A stretch of DNA of 32,643 nt, taken from NCBI RefSeq assembly GCF_001467615.1, contig NZ_LNYA01000032.1:107676-140318 (forward strand), read 5' to 3'. The stretch is from Legionella erythra. Its GTDB lineage: Bacteria; Pseudomonadota; Gammaproteobacteria; Legionellales; Legionellaceae. A program made the translations under genes and the position numbers. The notes beneath the pieces are model-generated. The model worked only from the letters and a program-made list of their open reading frames with translations. It was not told where the DNA came from and made no database searches. The first letter of the stretch is position 1. Each line of letters opens with the position of its first letter. Below are positions 15,739 through 23,242 of this stretch, piece after piece.

Positions 15739-17727
15739 ATGTTCACACCAAAGGCCCCATCCCAGACACGCAGCGAAGTTTCTCGTCTGAATGCCTTCGC
15801 CAGTACCGATCAAACCCTTTGGGAACAATATTCCAAAGAAGTGGAAGAAAAAATTTTAGGCATGATTCAGGATAATTGTTCCTTTGAAGAAATCCATCGC
15901 TTTGCCTCCTCTTCCCGCAGCAGGATAGCCAAAGAACTTAAGCATGAAACAGGGAAGGACCATACGTTTGGTCAATACAGAAATTCCGAAAGGGAGTTAG
16001 ATATTCGCCAGGATATTTACAGTGACGAGTACTTTGCCACCTCAACCGGTGCCAACTATCCCATTTTAATCAAACTTAAAGCCATCATTTTATCGCAAAA
16101 AGACACGAAAGAGGTGACGAAACAAACACAACCTGATCATTCTATTGAATATCAATCGCGTCCTCAGGGTTCTACTTATTTACCCGAGATGATTAGATTG
16201 CCCTACAGTACTGCCTATGCCAATTTGTCATTCAGCATGACGCTCACGCCAAATAAGGCCTTCCCATCTTACCTGGAACCTAAAATCTCAGTAACCCACG
16301 GTTACATGAACCATTATGTCCTGAAGACCGCCATGGCAGGATTAAACGATTTTTTTATCACCTTAAAAAAGCCCGACGATGAACAAACGTATCTGAATAG
16401 AGTAGGTTTGCTTGCCTATGATTTATCCCGTTTGATGTTTTTAGAACGCGGTGGGGCTGCTGTTCATGGCTGGATCATTCGCGCCCTGATTAAATCCAAA
16501 TTTAAAGTCGATATCGGCAACTTGAGTATCTATGGTATACCTTTTGATATTTATGCCCAGGTACAACTGGATAGAGAGCAGTACGCTAAAGACTTTATGC
16601 TATCCATTACCCGCTTAATGAAGCAGGCCGCGGATGAGAAGAAAACCCAATCGAGTAAGGAAGAAAAAGAAGAACTGGTCAGTTCACCTTATCCTGACTT
16701 CCTTGAATTGCCTTCTTCGGATTCTAAACAGGAAAAAACTGATTTGCGCTCACTGAAAAGCGTATTCAGTACATCAATCAGTTTACCCACACCGAATGAT
16801 CAGTCCGACAAAAATTCACCCTACTCCGGTTTTTTTTCGACAAATAAAAAACTGGCCGAGGGTTATTCTTTTGTGAATAGCACACAGTGCTTATTACGGG
16901 GAGACACAAGAAAACCTGAATTTATTATGGCTTGTGGGGGATTTAATCCCTGGGCTTCGCATGATCTTTTCCAATTGCTTGAACAAATGGACATCTGTCA
17001 AAATGCCCAGGAATTTAATCGGCTGAGCCAGCTAGTCAATAATATGTTGGCTTCCAATCAAATCATTCCTGAGGAAGTGCAGGTCGCCCAACAAATTATC
17101 GCGTTGCGAAACATGTTGAAAGAGGTCGAGGATGCCAACTTAAAATCAATCTGTAAAGCGGAAATCAAAACGCTTGAAGAGCGGCTTCAGTTCATCAGTC
17201 AGCCTCAATATAAAGTTGAGCAACTTAAAGATAAATTGGAGAAAGAGGAATTAAAGGCGCTGACGAGTGCGGTATTTAACCCGTTGGATCCGAATTTACA
17301 TCGGGCAACCACTCAGGCTAATGCGTCTGGCTTTGTTTCATTTACCGATTCCCTGGCTGTGGCCAGCAGCTTCGCCACTAAATTCAGCCGACAGGCAGAA
17401 CCTATTTCTGTAGGGTATGTTTATGTGGTACGAGGTCGAGGAACACTTATTGCAAATAAATCAACTCAACATGGTTTTGAACACGAATACTCATTGCCAG
17501 GCGGGCTTGATTGGCGTGATGTCCTTGCTTTTCGTGAAGTTAAATATGATTCGAAAGCTCAGTGTTTTCATTTTTCAGGATCAACGTTCGTCAATAAGGA
17601 ATTTTCACAAAAATTGAAATCCCAGGCTGAAGAAATCATGGTGTTGCTGTCTAATAGAAAACCCGGCAAAGAGCAACAGAATAGCAAGGGGAATGATAAC
17701 CAGTCCCCTTCCTGTACTATTCTCTAA
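15739..17727 (+). CDS. Cholera/pertussis-toxin-like ADP-ribosyltransferase with C-terminal CaaX box, probable effector
   Basis: 662 residues. The C-terminal ~280 residues hold all three signatures of R-S-E-type ADP-ribosyltransferases. LLRGDTRKPEF contains Arg387, as in the YRADSRPP and YRYDSRPP of cholera and pertussis toxins, and is followed by GGFNPW. SGFVSFTDS (Ser534-x-Thr536) stands in the STS position. EHEYSLPGGL contains Glu581-x-Glu583, as in the cholera-toxin EQEVSALGGI. The ExE pair suggests transfer of ADP-ribose from NAD to arginine. A helical insert of ~110 residues (~410-518) separates the first and second motifs. The protein ends in Cys-Thr-Ile-Leu, a CaaX box; a terminal Leu favours geranylgeranylation by the host. 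The first ~360 residues are unassigned. There is no signal peptide. Secretion and the target are inferred. Confidence 0.82.
   Translation: MFTPKAPSQTRSEVSRLNAFASTDQTLWEQYSKEVEEKILGMIQDNCSFEEIHRFASSSRSRIAKELKHETGKDHTFGQYRNSERELDIRQDIYSDEYFATSTGANYPILIKLKAIILSQKDTKEVTKQTQPDHSIEYQSRPQGSTYLPEMIRLPYSTAYANLSFSMTLTPNKAFPSYLEPKISVTHGYMNHYVLKTAMAGLNDFFITLKKPDDEQTYLNRVGLLAYDLSRLMFLERGGAAVHGWIIRALIKSKFKVDIGNLSIYGIPFDIYAQVQLDREQYAKDFMLSITRLMKQAADEKKTQSSKEEKEELVSSPYPDFLELPSSDSKQEKTDLRSLKSVFSTSISLPTPNDQSDKNSPYSGFFSTNKKLAEGYSFVNSTQCLLRGDTRKPEFIMACGGFNPWASHDLFQLLEQMDICQNAQEFNRLSQLVNNMLASNQIIPEEVQVAQQIIALRNMLKEVEDANLKSICKAEIKTLEERLQFISQPQYKVEQLKDKLEKEELKALTSAVFNPLDPNLHRATTQANASGFVSFTDSLAVASSFATKFSRQAEPISVGYVYVVRGRGTLIANKSTQHGFEHEYSLPGGLDWRDVLAFREVKYDSKAQCFHFSGSTFVNKEFSQKLKSQAEEIMVLLSNRKPGKEQQNSKGNDNQSPSCTIL
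17713..17724 (+). other. CaaX prenylation motif codons (CTIL)
   Basis: The last four codons before the stop encode Cys659-Thr-Ile-Leu662, preceded by a hydrophilic, partly basic tail (KPGKEQQNSKGNDNQSPS). Bacteria lack CaaX prenyltransferases, so the motif makes sense only if the protein enters a eukaryotic cell. Several known Legionella effectors, AnkB among them, use this route to membranes. Confidence 0.7.
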
Positions 17728-17732
17728 TCGCA

Positions 17733-18494
17733 CTAGGTTCGTTTTTGAATCTGGTTTGAATAATCAGGCTCACTGTCCTCGGATGGGCATTGACCTCCTG
17801 ATAAATGGCCACAGTCAATCCCTGACAAGTGACTATCCAGAGGATTGGTATCTGACATTTCGCCAAACAAGGCTGGATTACTTTGCTGCCCTTCGAAACC
17901 GTAAGGAGGGGGTTGATAGGCATTCGCCGTGGATTGTTGATTCATCGAGGTATTGACGTTTCCTAAACCATTTTTAAAAATCTGCATGGCCTGCTCATTA
18001 TAGCCCAGACGATTCATTAACTCATTGGGATTTTGACCAGCAATCTGCATCAAATCACGGTAGGAAGGGCTATCCTTATAAAACCGCTGAATCACCTGCT
18101 CTGCTGCCTTCACATCGTCATCAGTAAAGGGCTGGCTGGCTGGTTTGCCGCCCAAATCCTTGGAAATTTCATAATGAGCGAGGATTTTTTCAAATTTTCT
18201 GCAACCCTCAAGATCATTGGAATAGCAACGCAACCATTCACTTTTGAGATCAGCATTGTAATCAAAAATTCCGCTTTCCCTTAATCTTTCATCCAGAGAA
18301 TCCACCTGATTAATCAGGTTTTGCGCTTTTTCATGCACCTCGGTGTCGTACGTCAGATTGTCCCCCCGATTTGCGCCGTAGCTCTCAGGCAGAAACTTTT
18401 CACGAAGTTCCCGGCGTTCAGTGGAAAAATCCCATATATCCTTTCGGGCAGCACTCTCAGCGTCCATACGGGTAATTTTTCGATCACGTGGCAT
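17733..18494 (-). CDS. Hypothetical protein, convergent with the ADP-ribosyltransferase gene
   Basis: 253 residues; family not recognised. The N-terminal two thirds is charged and predicted helical (MPRDRKITRMDAESAARK, then segments around KAQNLINQVDSLDERL and DDDVKAAEQVIQRF). The last ~80 residues are low-complexity, rich in Asn, Gln, Pro, Ser and Gly, with two cysteines. There is no signal peptide or membrane segment. A TTG at 18506 is in frame, but the ATG at 18494 has GGGA six bases upstream and is preferred. It ends 5 bp from the stop of the ADP-ribosyltransferase gene, tail to tail. It could be an effector, a partner of its neighbour, or an unrelated cytosolic protein. Confidence 0.65.
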   Translation of the reverse strand: MPRDRKITRMDAESAARKDIWDFSTERRELREKFLPESYGANRGDNLTYDTEVHEKAQNLINQVDSLDERLRESGIFDYNADLKSEWLRCYSNDLEGCRKFEKILAHYEISKDLGGKPASQPFTDDDVKAAEQVIQRFYKDSPSYRDLMQIAGQNPNELMNRLGYNEQAMQIFKNGLGNVNTSMNQQSTANAYQPPPYGFEGQQSNPALFGEMSDTNPLDSHLSGIDCGHLSGGQCPSEDSEPDYSNQIQKRT

Positions 18495-18522
18495 GATAAG
18501 TCCCAATCAATACTATGGTATA

Positions 18523-18551
18523 ACTATAGCATCAGTACGATAATTGTACAC
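18523..18551 (-). promoter_or_regulatory. Predicted promoter of the 253-residue hypothetical gene
   Basis: On the minus strand TGTACA (18551-18546), 17 bases and TATAGT (18528-18523) precede the ATG at 18494 by about 28 bases. Further upstream, TTTGAC (18577-18582) and GTCAAA (18593-18598) form an inverted repeat with a 10-base gap. Confidence 0.35.
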
Positions 18552-18663
18552 TTTAATCACTCCTATTCCTCATATTTTGACTTATCATCTTGTCAAATCT
18601 AACCCCAGGATGCGTGGAAGGAATAATTTAGCGGTTTAAAATGCAGAACAATCGTTTAAAGGG

Positions 18664-18718
18664 CATCTTTTTGAAGATGGGATAGCGTTTCAAACAAACA
18701 ACCGTTGCATGAAACGCT
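18664..18718. terminator. Two hairpins downstream of the universal stress gene
   Basis: AGCGTTTCA (18684-18692) and TGAAACGCT (18710-18718) form a perfect 9-bp stem with a 17-base loop, 21 bases past the usp stop. CATCTT (18664-18669) and AAGATG (18674-18679) form a second small stem. Neither is followed by a strong T-run on the minus strand, so they may be transcript-end or stabilising structures rather than classic intrinsic terminators. Confidence 0.35.
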
Positions 18719-18738
18719 GAATGGCTAAGCTTTGCTAA

Positions 18739-19173
18739 CTACTTGTCGCTGACATGAGGTCTGACAATAAGCACATCACATTCGGCTCCATGCAGGATGG
18801 CATTGGCTGTAGAGCCTAAAAGGAGGGCTAAACCATGCTTACCATGGCTTCCAGTGACGATTAAATCAATTTTTTTCTCTTTGGCCACACGCAATATTTC
18901 ATTTTTGGTAGAACCAAATTCAATCATGCAATGCGCATCATCCACGCTCAGTTTTTTGGCTAAAGCGGCCAATTCTTTCTCAGCCTGCTCACGAATGGAT
19001 ACCTCCACTTCTGCAAATCCGGCAAATCCTGGGTATGCATAGGCCGGGATAGGCTCAACAACATGGACCAGGAGTAAATCGGCGCCATTCTCATCAGCAA
19101 TCTTTTTTGCTTTATGTGCAGCTTTTATACCCACTTCATCGAAATCTGTGGCAAACAAAACCCTTTTATACAT
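18739..19173 (-). CDS. Universal stress protein, UspA family
   Basis: 144 residues, a single Usp domain. The N terminus YKRVLFATDFD and the nucleotide-binding signature GSHG-x9-ST (GSHGKHGLALLLGST) followed by DVLIVRP match the ATP-binding subgroup of the family. Such proteins are dimeric, cytosolic and induced in stationary phase or stress; a precise role is not predictable. An AGGAGA Shine-Dalgarno lies 6 bases before the ATG, and a TATAAA -10 candidate at 19201-19196 lies just upstream. It is monocistronic here. Confidence 0.93.
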   Translation of the reverse strand: MYKRVLFATDFDEVGIKAAHKAKKIADENGADLLLVHVVEPIPAYAYPGFAGFAEVEVSIREQAEKELAALAKKLSVDDAHCMIEFGSTKNEILRVAKEKKIDLIVTGSHGKHGLALLLGSTANAILHGAECDVLIVRPHVSDK

Positions 19174-19404
19174 GATTCTCTCCTTGACACTGACTTTTAT
19201 AGCCTAGCAGAATTTATTTTAATTTCCCATAGGATGGCTTATCGGTTAAACTTTTTATTTTTTAGGCAACCGCGTCTATTTATTCATTCAATGGCTTGCT
19301 TTCCGGCTTATGTGCACAATCCATGACCGTCTCGATTCAAGATCCATGGATACTGCGCGTAAAGTACAGCAGCTGGCTCAACGGGTATTTTGATGCGTTT
19401 GCTT

Positions 19405-19484
19405 TGAAAACGGGGTGTCTTTGCAGCATGCAAAGGCTGAGATTATACCCATTGAACCTGTACGGATCATGCCGGCGTAGGGAT
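19405..19484 (+). ncRNA. TPP riboswitch (THI element)
   Basis: The conserved THI blocks occur in order. CGGGGTG (19411-19417) comes first, then a variable hairpin (CTTTGCA/TGCAAAG, around 19419-19436) and GGCTGAGA (19435-19442). ACCC (19447-19450), GAACCTG (19454-19460), GGAT (19464-19467), ATGCCGG (19469-19475) and GTAGGGA (19477-19483) complete it. In cells this RNA folds around thiamine pyrophosphate. Its last block AGGGA lies 5 bases before the ATG of the next gene and is itself the Shine-Dalgarno. Ligand binding should therefore hide the ribosome-binding site, giving translational shut-off. The outer edge (P1) is approximate. The rest of the 315-bp gap since the stress gene shows no other clear feature. 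Confidence 0.92.
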
Positions 19485-19488
19485 TTTT

Positions 19489-20067
19489 ATGTTACTCGAT
19501 TTATCAGGCACCTTAGCCTCACTGTTGTGTACCTTTTACCTCATTCGTTTAAGTCGAAGCGCCTGGATTCTGGGCTTGATAGCCAACCTCATCAATGGCT
19601 GGCTATACTGGCATAAAGGCATTTATGCCGACACCCTGCTTGAAGGGTTTTATTTACTTAGCACTGGTTACGGCTGGCTGAAATGGCAAAAAACACCGGA
19701 GAAGAACAGCCGCGAAATTCGCTCGCTGTCATTCCATCAATGGCTTTTGGTGGGTCTTGCATTCGTCAGTCTCTATTTTTTGATTGTCAGTGGTCTTATG
19801 CACTTCACATCAACCACCGTGGCTCAACTTGATGCCTTAACCACAGCATTAAGCTTGATCGCGCAGGTATTGATGTGTCATAAAATCTTGCAAAGCTGGC
19901 TGTTGTGGTTAGTGACTGATGCGGTGTACGCTTATCTTTATTGGCTAAAGGAACTGCCTTTCCATACTCTGTTAATGGTTGTTTACACAGGCATGGCGCT
20001 AACAGGGTATTGGATATGGATCAGACAGCAATGGATGCCTTGGCCGTCTGATCCTGTCGAACCTTAG
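19489..20067 (+). CDS. pnuT: PnuC-family transporter, predicted thiamine transporter PnuT
   Basis: 192 residues with about seven membrane segments. The PnuC-family pattern is visible in INGWLYWHKGIYADTLLEGFYLLSTGYGWLKW, DALTTALSLIAQVLM and SWLLWLVTDAVYAYLYWLKEL. Most PnuC proteins carry nicotinamide riboside by facilitated diffusion. Because this gene lies directly behind a TPP riboswitch, the PnuT subgroup, which takes up thiamine, is the better call. Intracellular pyrophosphorylation would then trap the vitamin. Its stop codon abuts that of damX on the other strand with no gap. No thiamine kinase gene is adjacent. Confidence 0.85.
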   Translation: MLLDLSGTLASLLCTFYLIRLSRSAWILGLIANLINGWLYWHKGIYADTLLEGFYLLSTGYGWLKWQKTPEKNSREIRSLSFHQWLLVGLAFVSLYFLIVSGLMHFTSTTVAQLDALTTALSLIAQVLMCHKILQSWLLWLVTDAVYAYLYWLKELPFHTLLMVVYTGMALTGYWIWIRQQWMPWPSDPVEP

Positions 20068-21549
20068 TTACCCTACAACGGGTAAACCCGATACAGAACG
20101 AATCCAGGGTTTAAACGGAATGACTGCGGGCGGTAAATGGTTCATGGCAGCTCTTGCCTGTTCAATCTGTCCGTACTCACCCATAGTGAGAACATACCAA
20201 ACGCGGCCGTTGCGGCTGACTTTTCTGACTTTGACCGCGTCATGAATACCATGAGCATGCACAAAACGTTTTAACTCCTCAGGGCTTCGTCCAGCCAGTA
20301 ACTGGATGGTGAATTGACCACTTGTCTTAGCTGCAGTAGCTACTGCCCTGGCTTGTTCCTGGACCCTGGATAACGGCGGTGTGACCTTTGCCAGCTCAGG
20401 CACGGCCATGATGGGTTTGGCTGGTTGTTGGTGGTGAACCGTACGGCTTGGCTGCCGTGGGGTTGTCTCGGTGTTTCGCGCCAGCGACTTGGGAATGACC
20501 AGCACTTTATCCATGACCACCAGGTTGTCATTGGTTTCCTCATCGCTATTGGAAATCTCAATCATCCGCTTTAGAGGCGGCGGTTGCAGTGCCTGAGTAG
20601 TGACTGCCACATTAAAAGGCGGAATCTCACTGACCAATGGCTTGTCAATGGGTAAGAGCCTTGAAACAGCCGGTTGTTCCTGCAAAGAGGCAGGCTGCGT
20701 GGATGCCAGGTTTTTTTCAGATAAAGAAAACGACAGCGTCCGCCGTAATTCGTCCTGATTTTGCCAGATATAATGACCAGCCAGACCCACAATCACCAGA
20801 CTGGCAGTCAGAGTCAGTCGTTTGGCCAGGGATTTGGGTTTTGGAGGTTCTTTTAATGCATCGGCACTGAAGAAATTATGCATTTCAAGGTTAATGCGCG
20901 CAATCTCACCGCCTGTTAACTGATAAAACTGCTTTAACCGATCCGAAGACATGGTTTTTTCCAATCGTTTTGGAGAGGGCAGGTAACTTAAAAGGTAAGT
21001 TTTTGTTTCACTTTCGCTCAACGATCCGGGGGTAATGGTATGAATCAGATTTTTATAATCATCTTTGTCCAGACGATTTAAGCTGCCAATCAAGGAATAA
21101 TCGCAAACAATACACAAATGGAAAAAGGCAGCGCCTTCCTGGGCTTTGACAATCTCCAGAACTTCTTTGAGAAACTCATCAGGCACATGCTGCGCATCGT
21201 CGATAATCATTAAAACGTGCGCTTTCCTTTCATTAATTTGCTCCACCAGACTGGCCAATGTAGGCTGAGCATCATCACGAAGATGAAATGCTTCCACCAT
21301 CTGCGCTAAAAAATCGTCAGCTGAAAATGGCGCTGCAGCCGTCATGGTATGGAATTTGATGCCTGGATCCAGATTGGCCGTCAGCAATTGGATAAAGGTG
21401 CTTTTGCCACCGCCCTGCTCGGCAAGAACCGCCATCAGGACATTATTGAACAAGACCAAATGGTTAATAAAATCAATTTTGGCAAGCCAGGATGCCGGCT
21501 TAAATGGCGCATCCAAAGACTGCCTGCTGCTTTCACCCTTGTTTGACAT
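20068..21549 (-). CDS. damX: DamX-like protein: AAA-type ATPase fused to SPOR domain
   Basis: 493 residues. An N-terminal ATPase domain has a P-loop reading AEQGGGKST (43-51), with Ala at the usual first Gly, and a Walker B LMIIDDAQ (113-120), like the GspA/ExeA ATPases. One membrane segment follows (~246-262), then a long Pro/Thr-rich periplasmic linker. A C-terminal SPOR domain (~408-490, FTIQLLAGRSPEELKRF...VWYVLTMGEYGQIEQARAAM) binds denuded septal peptidoglycan. It directly follows aroB with a 17-bp overlap, as damX does in the E. coli aroK-aroB-damX order. A role at the division site is inferred from SPOR. Confidence 0.88.
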   Translation of the reverse strand: MSNKGESSRQSLDAPFKPASWLAKIDFINHLVLFNNVLMAVLAEQGGGKSTFIQLLTANLDPGIKFHTMTAAAPFSADDFLAQMVEAFHLRDDAQPTLASLVEQINERKAHVLMIIDDAQHVPDEFLKEVLEIVKAQEGAAFFHLCIVCDYSLIGSLNRLDKDDYKNLIHTITPGSLSESETKTYLLSYLPSPKRLEKTMSSDRLKQFYQLTGGEIARINLEMHNFFSADALKEPPKPKSLAKRLTLTASLVIVGLAGHYIWQNQDELRRTLSFSLSEKNLASTQPASLQEQPAVSRLLPIDKPLVSEIPPFNVAVTTQALQPPPLKRMIEISNSDEETNDNLVVMDKVLVIPKSLARNTETTPRQPSRTVHHQQPAKPIMAVPELAKVTPPLSRVQEQARAVATAAKTSGQFTIQLLAGRSPEELKRFVHAHGIHDAVKVRKVSRNGRVWYVLTMGEYGQIEQARAAMNHLPPAVIPFKPWIRSVSGLPVVG

Positions 21550-22657
21550 GGATAACTTCTCCTTCTACAGCACACTTCAATACCTCACGCAAAGCCGTTT
21601 CTGTTACCTCATCAATAGAACAGTCACCGATGGCTTTAAGCAGGATGAAGCGCAACTTATTATTTTTAATTTTTTTATCCTGCGACATTATGGCACGCAA
21701 CGCCTCAAGGGAAACATCCCGGGGAATGCGCGACGGTAATTTCGCGAGATTCAACAACTCATCAATCAGAACAACCTGATCTTCCTCAATGAAACCCAAT
21801 AAAGCGGAGAGCTTTGCGGCACAATAGAGGCCTATGGCCACTGCTTCACCATGCAGCCAGCGCTGATACTGGCTGTATGTTTCCAGTGCATGGGCAAAGG
21901 TATGACCCAAATTAAGCAAAGCCCTTCTGCCGGCCTCACGCTCATCCTCCGCTACAATCCCCGCTTTAATTCGGCAGCATTCGCGCACTATCTCGGCCAG
22001 AGCAGGTGAATTTTTATCAGCCAACCCCTTCTTCAAGGCGTGATACACCAATTCAAAAAAATCGCCGCCTTGAAGCAATGCGTATTTAATGACCTCTGCA
22101 AGCCCCGCTCTAAATTCACGCGGCGGCAAGGTGTTTAAGGTGTCAAGATCAATAATGACTGCATCAGGCTGATAAAAACTGCCAATCAGGTTTTTACCGG
22201 CCGGGTGGTTTATCGCGGTTTTCCCGCCAATGGAGGCATCAACCTGGGCCAGCAGGCTGGTCGGAATCTGGATAAAATGCGTGCCGCGATGGTAAGTCGA
22301 GGCCGCAAATCCAGTGATATCGCCAATAACCCCCCCGCCCAGAGCAATCAGGGTTGTGTCACGATGATGCTGCCGCTGAATCAACTCATCATAGATTCGA
22401 GCCAGGCTTTGCTGTTCCTTGTAAATCTCGCCATCCGGCAAAATCAGATGGTCGCATTGCCTGTCAGCAAAGAATTGACGCACGTTATCCAGGTATAAAG
22501 GTGCAATCGTCTCGTTGCTGATGATCATAACCTGCCTGGATTTGACCGTCTCTGCGAATAAATCTGCCTGAGACAACAAATCGTGACCAATAATGACGGG
22601 GTAGGTTTTTGCAGGCAATGTAACCTGCAAGGTCCAACTCGCGCTAAACTTCGCCAT
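21533..22657 (-). CDS. aroB: 3-dehydroquinate synthase
   Basis: 374 residues. It converts DAHP to 3-dehydroquinate, step two of the shikimate pathway, using NAD and a divalent metal. The signature [19 protein letters not shown], the [11 protein letters not shown] loop and the metal-binding region GHTFAHALE...HGEAVAIG are all present. It overlaps aroK upstream by 14 bp and damX downstream by 17 bp, so the three are translationally linked. Confidence 0.97.
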   Translation of the reverse strand: MAKFSASWTLQVTLPAKTYPVIIGHDLLSQADLFAETVKSRQVMIISNETIAPLYLDNVRQFFADRQCDHLILPDGEIYKEQQSLARIYDELIQRQHHRDTTLIALGGGVIGDITGFAASTYHRGTHFIQIPTSLLAQVDASIGGKTAINHPAGKNLIGSFYQPDAVIIDLDTLNTLPPREFRAGLAEVIKYALLQGGDFFELVYHALKKGLADKNSPALAEIVRECCRIKAGIVAEDEREAGRRALLNLGHTFAHALETYSQYQRWLHGEAVAIGLYCAAKLSALLGFIEEDQVVLIDELLNLAKLPSRIPRDVSLEALRAIMSQDKKIKNNKLRFILLKAIGDCSIDEVTETALREVLKCAVEGEVIHVKQG

Positions 22658-23171
22658 AGATGTATTTTATAATGTTATTGGCGACAGCCTTGACTGTGAG
22701 TTTATCCGTTTCAAAACTGACATCGGCGAGTTCTTCATAAAACGGTTCGCGTTCATCGCGCAGCATTTCCAGGCGTCCTTCCAAATCATCGGTTTGCAAT
22801 AGAGGGCGCTTGGTATCACGTTTGGTGCGCTCGAATTGCTGTTGCAGCGAAGTTTTTAAATAAATGACGGTACCACGCCCAGCCAGTGCATTGCGGTTCT
22901 CGGGAAGCATGACCACGCCTCCCCCAGTCGCCAGCACAATATTGGTTTTCTGCGTTAATTCGTCAATGACTTTTTGTTCGCGTCGGCGAAGTCCCTCTTC
23001 CCCCTCCATATCATAAATCCAGGAAATATCGGCACCAGCACGTTCTTCTATTACTTCGTCTGAATCAAAGAACTCAAGTTTGAGCTCTTTTGCCAAAGTA
23101 CGGCCAATGGTACTTTTTCCTGCACCCATCGGTCCGATTAGAAATATATTTCGTACTTTAACTATGCTCAT
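22644..23171 (-). CDS. aroK: Shikimate kinase
   Basis: 175 residues, a normal length. It phosphorylates shikimate at the 3-hydroxyl with ATP. The P-loop [12 protein letters not shown], the shikimate-binding [13 protein letters not shown] and GGGVV, and the LID arginine in KRPLL are all visible. It follows pilQ by 71 bp in the same direction and is probably in the same transcript, as in other gammaproteobacteria where pilus and shikimate genes adjoin. Confidence 0.97.
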   Translation of the reverse strand: MSIVKVRNIFLIGPMGAGKSTIGRTLAKELKLEFFDSDEVIEERAGADISWIYDMEGEEGLRRREQKVIDELTQKTNIVLATGGGVVMLPENRNALAGRGTVIYLKTSLQQQFERTKRDTKRPLLQTDDLEGRLEMLRDEREPFYEELADVSFETDKLTVKAVANNIIKYIYGEV

Positions 23172-23242
23172 TTTTAATTACATACCTCTTCGCTGAACAT
23201 GAATAAACGCAATATCCATGTTGTTTAACATAGTGTGAGCCT

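Noticed and set aside
19296-19616. 106-residue plus-strand open frame before pnuT
   Set aside because: It runs through the TPP riboswitch and into pnuT in another frame, has no family resemblance and no Shine-Dalgarno.
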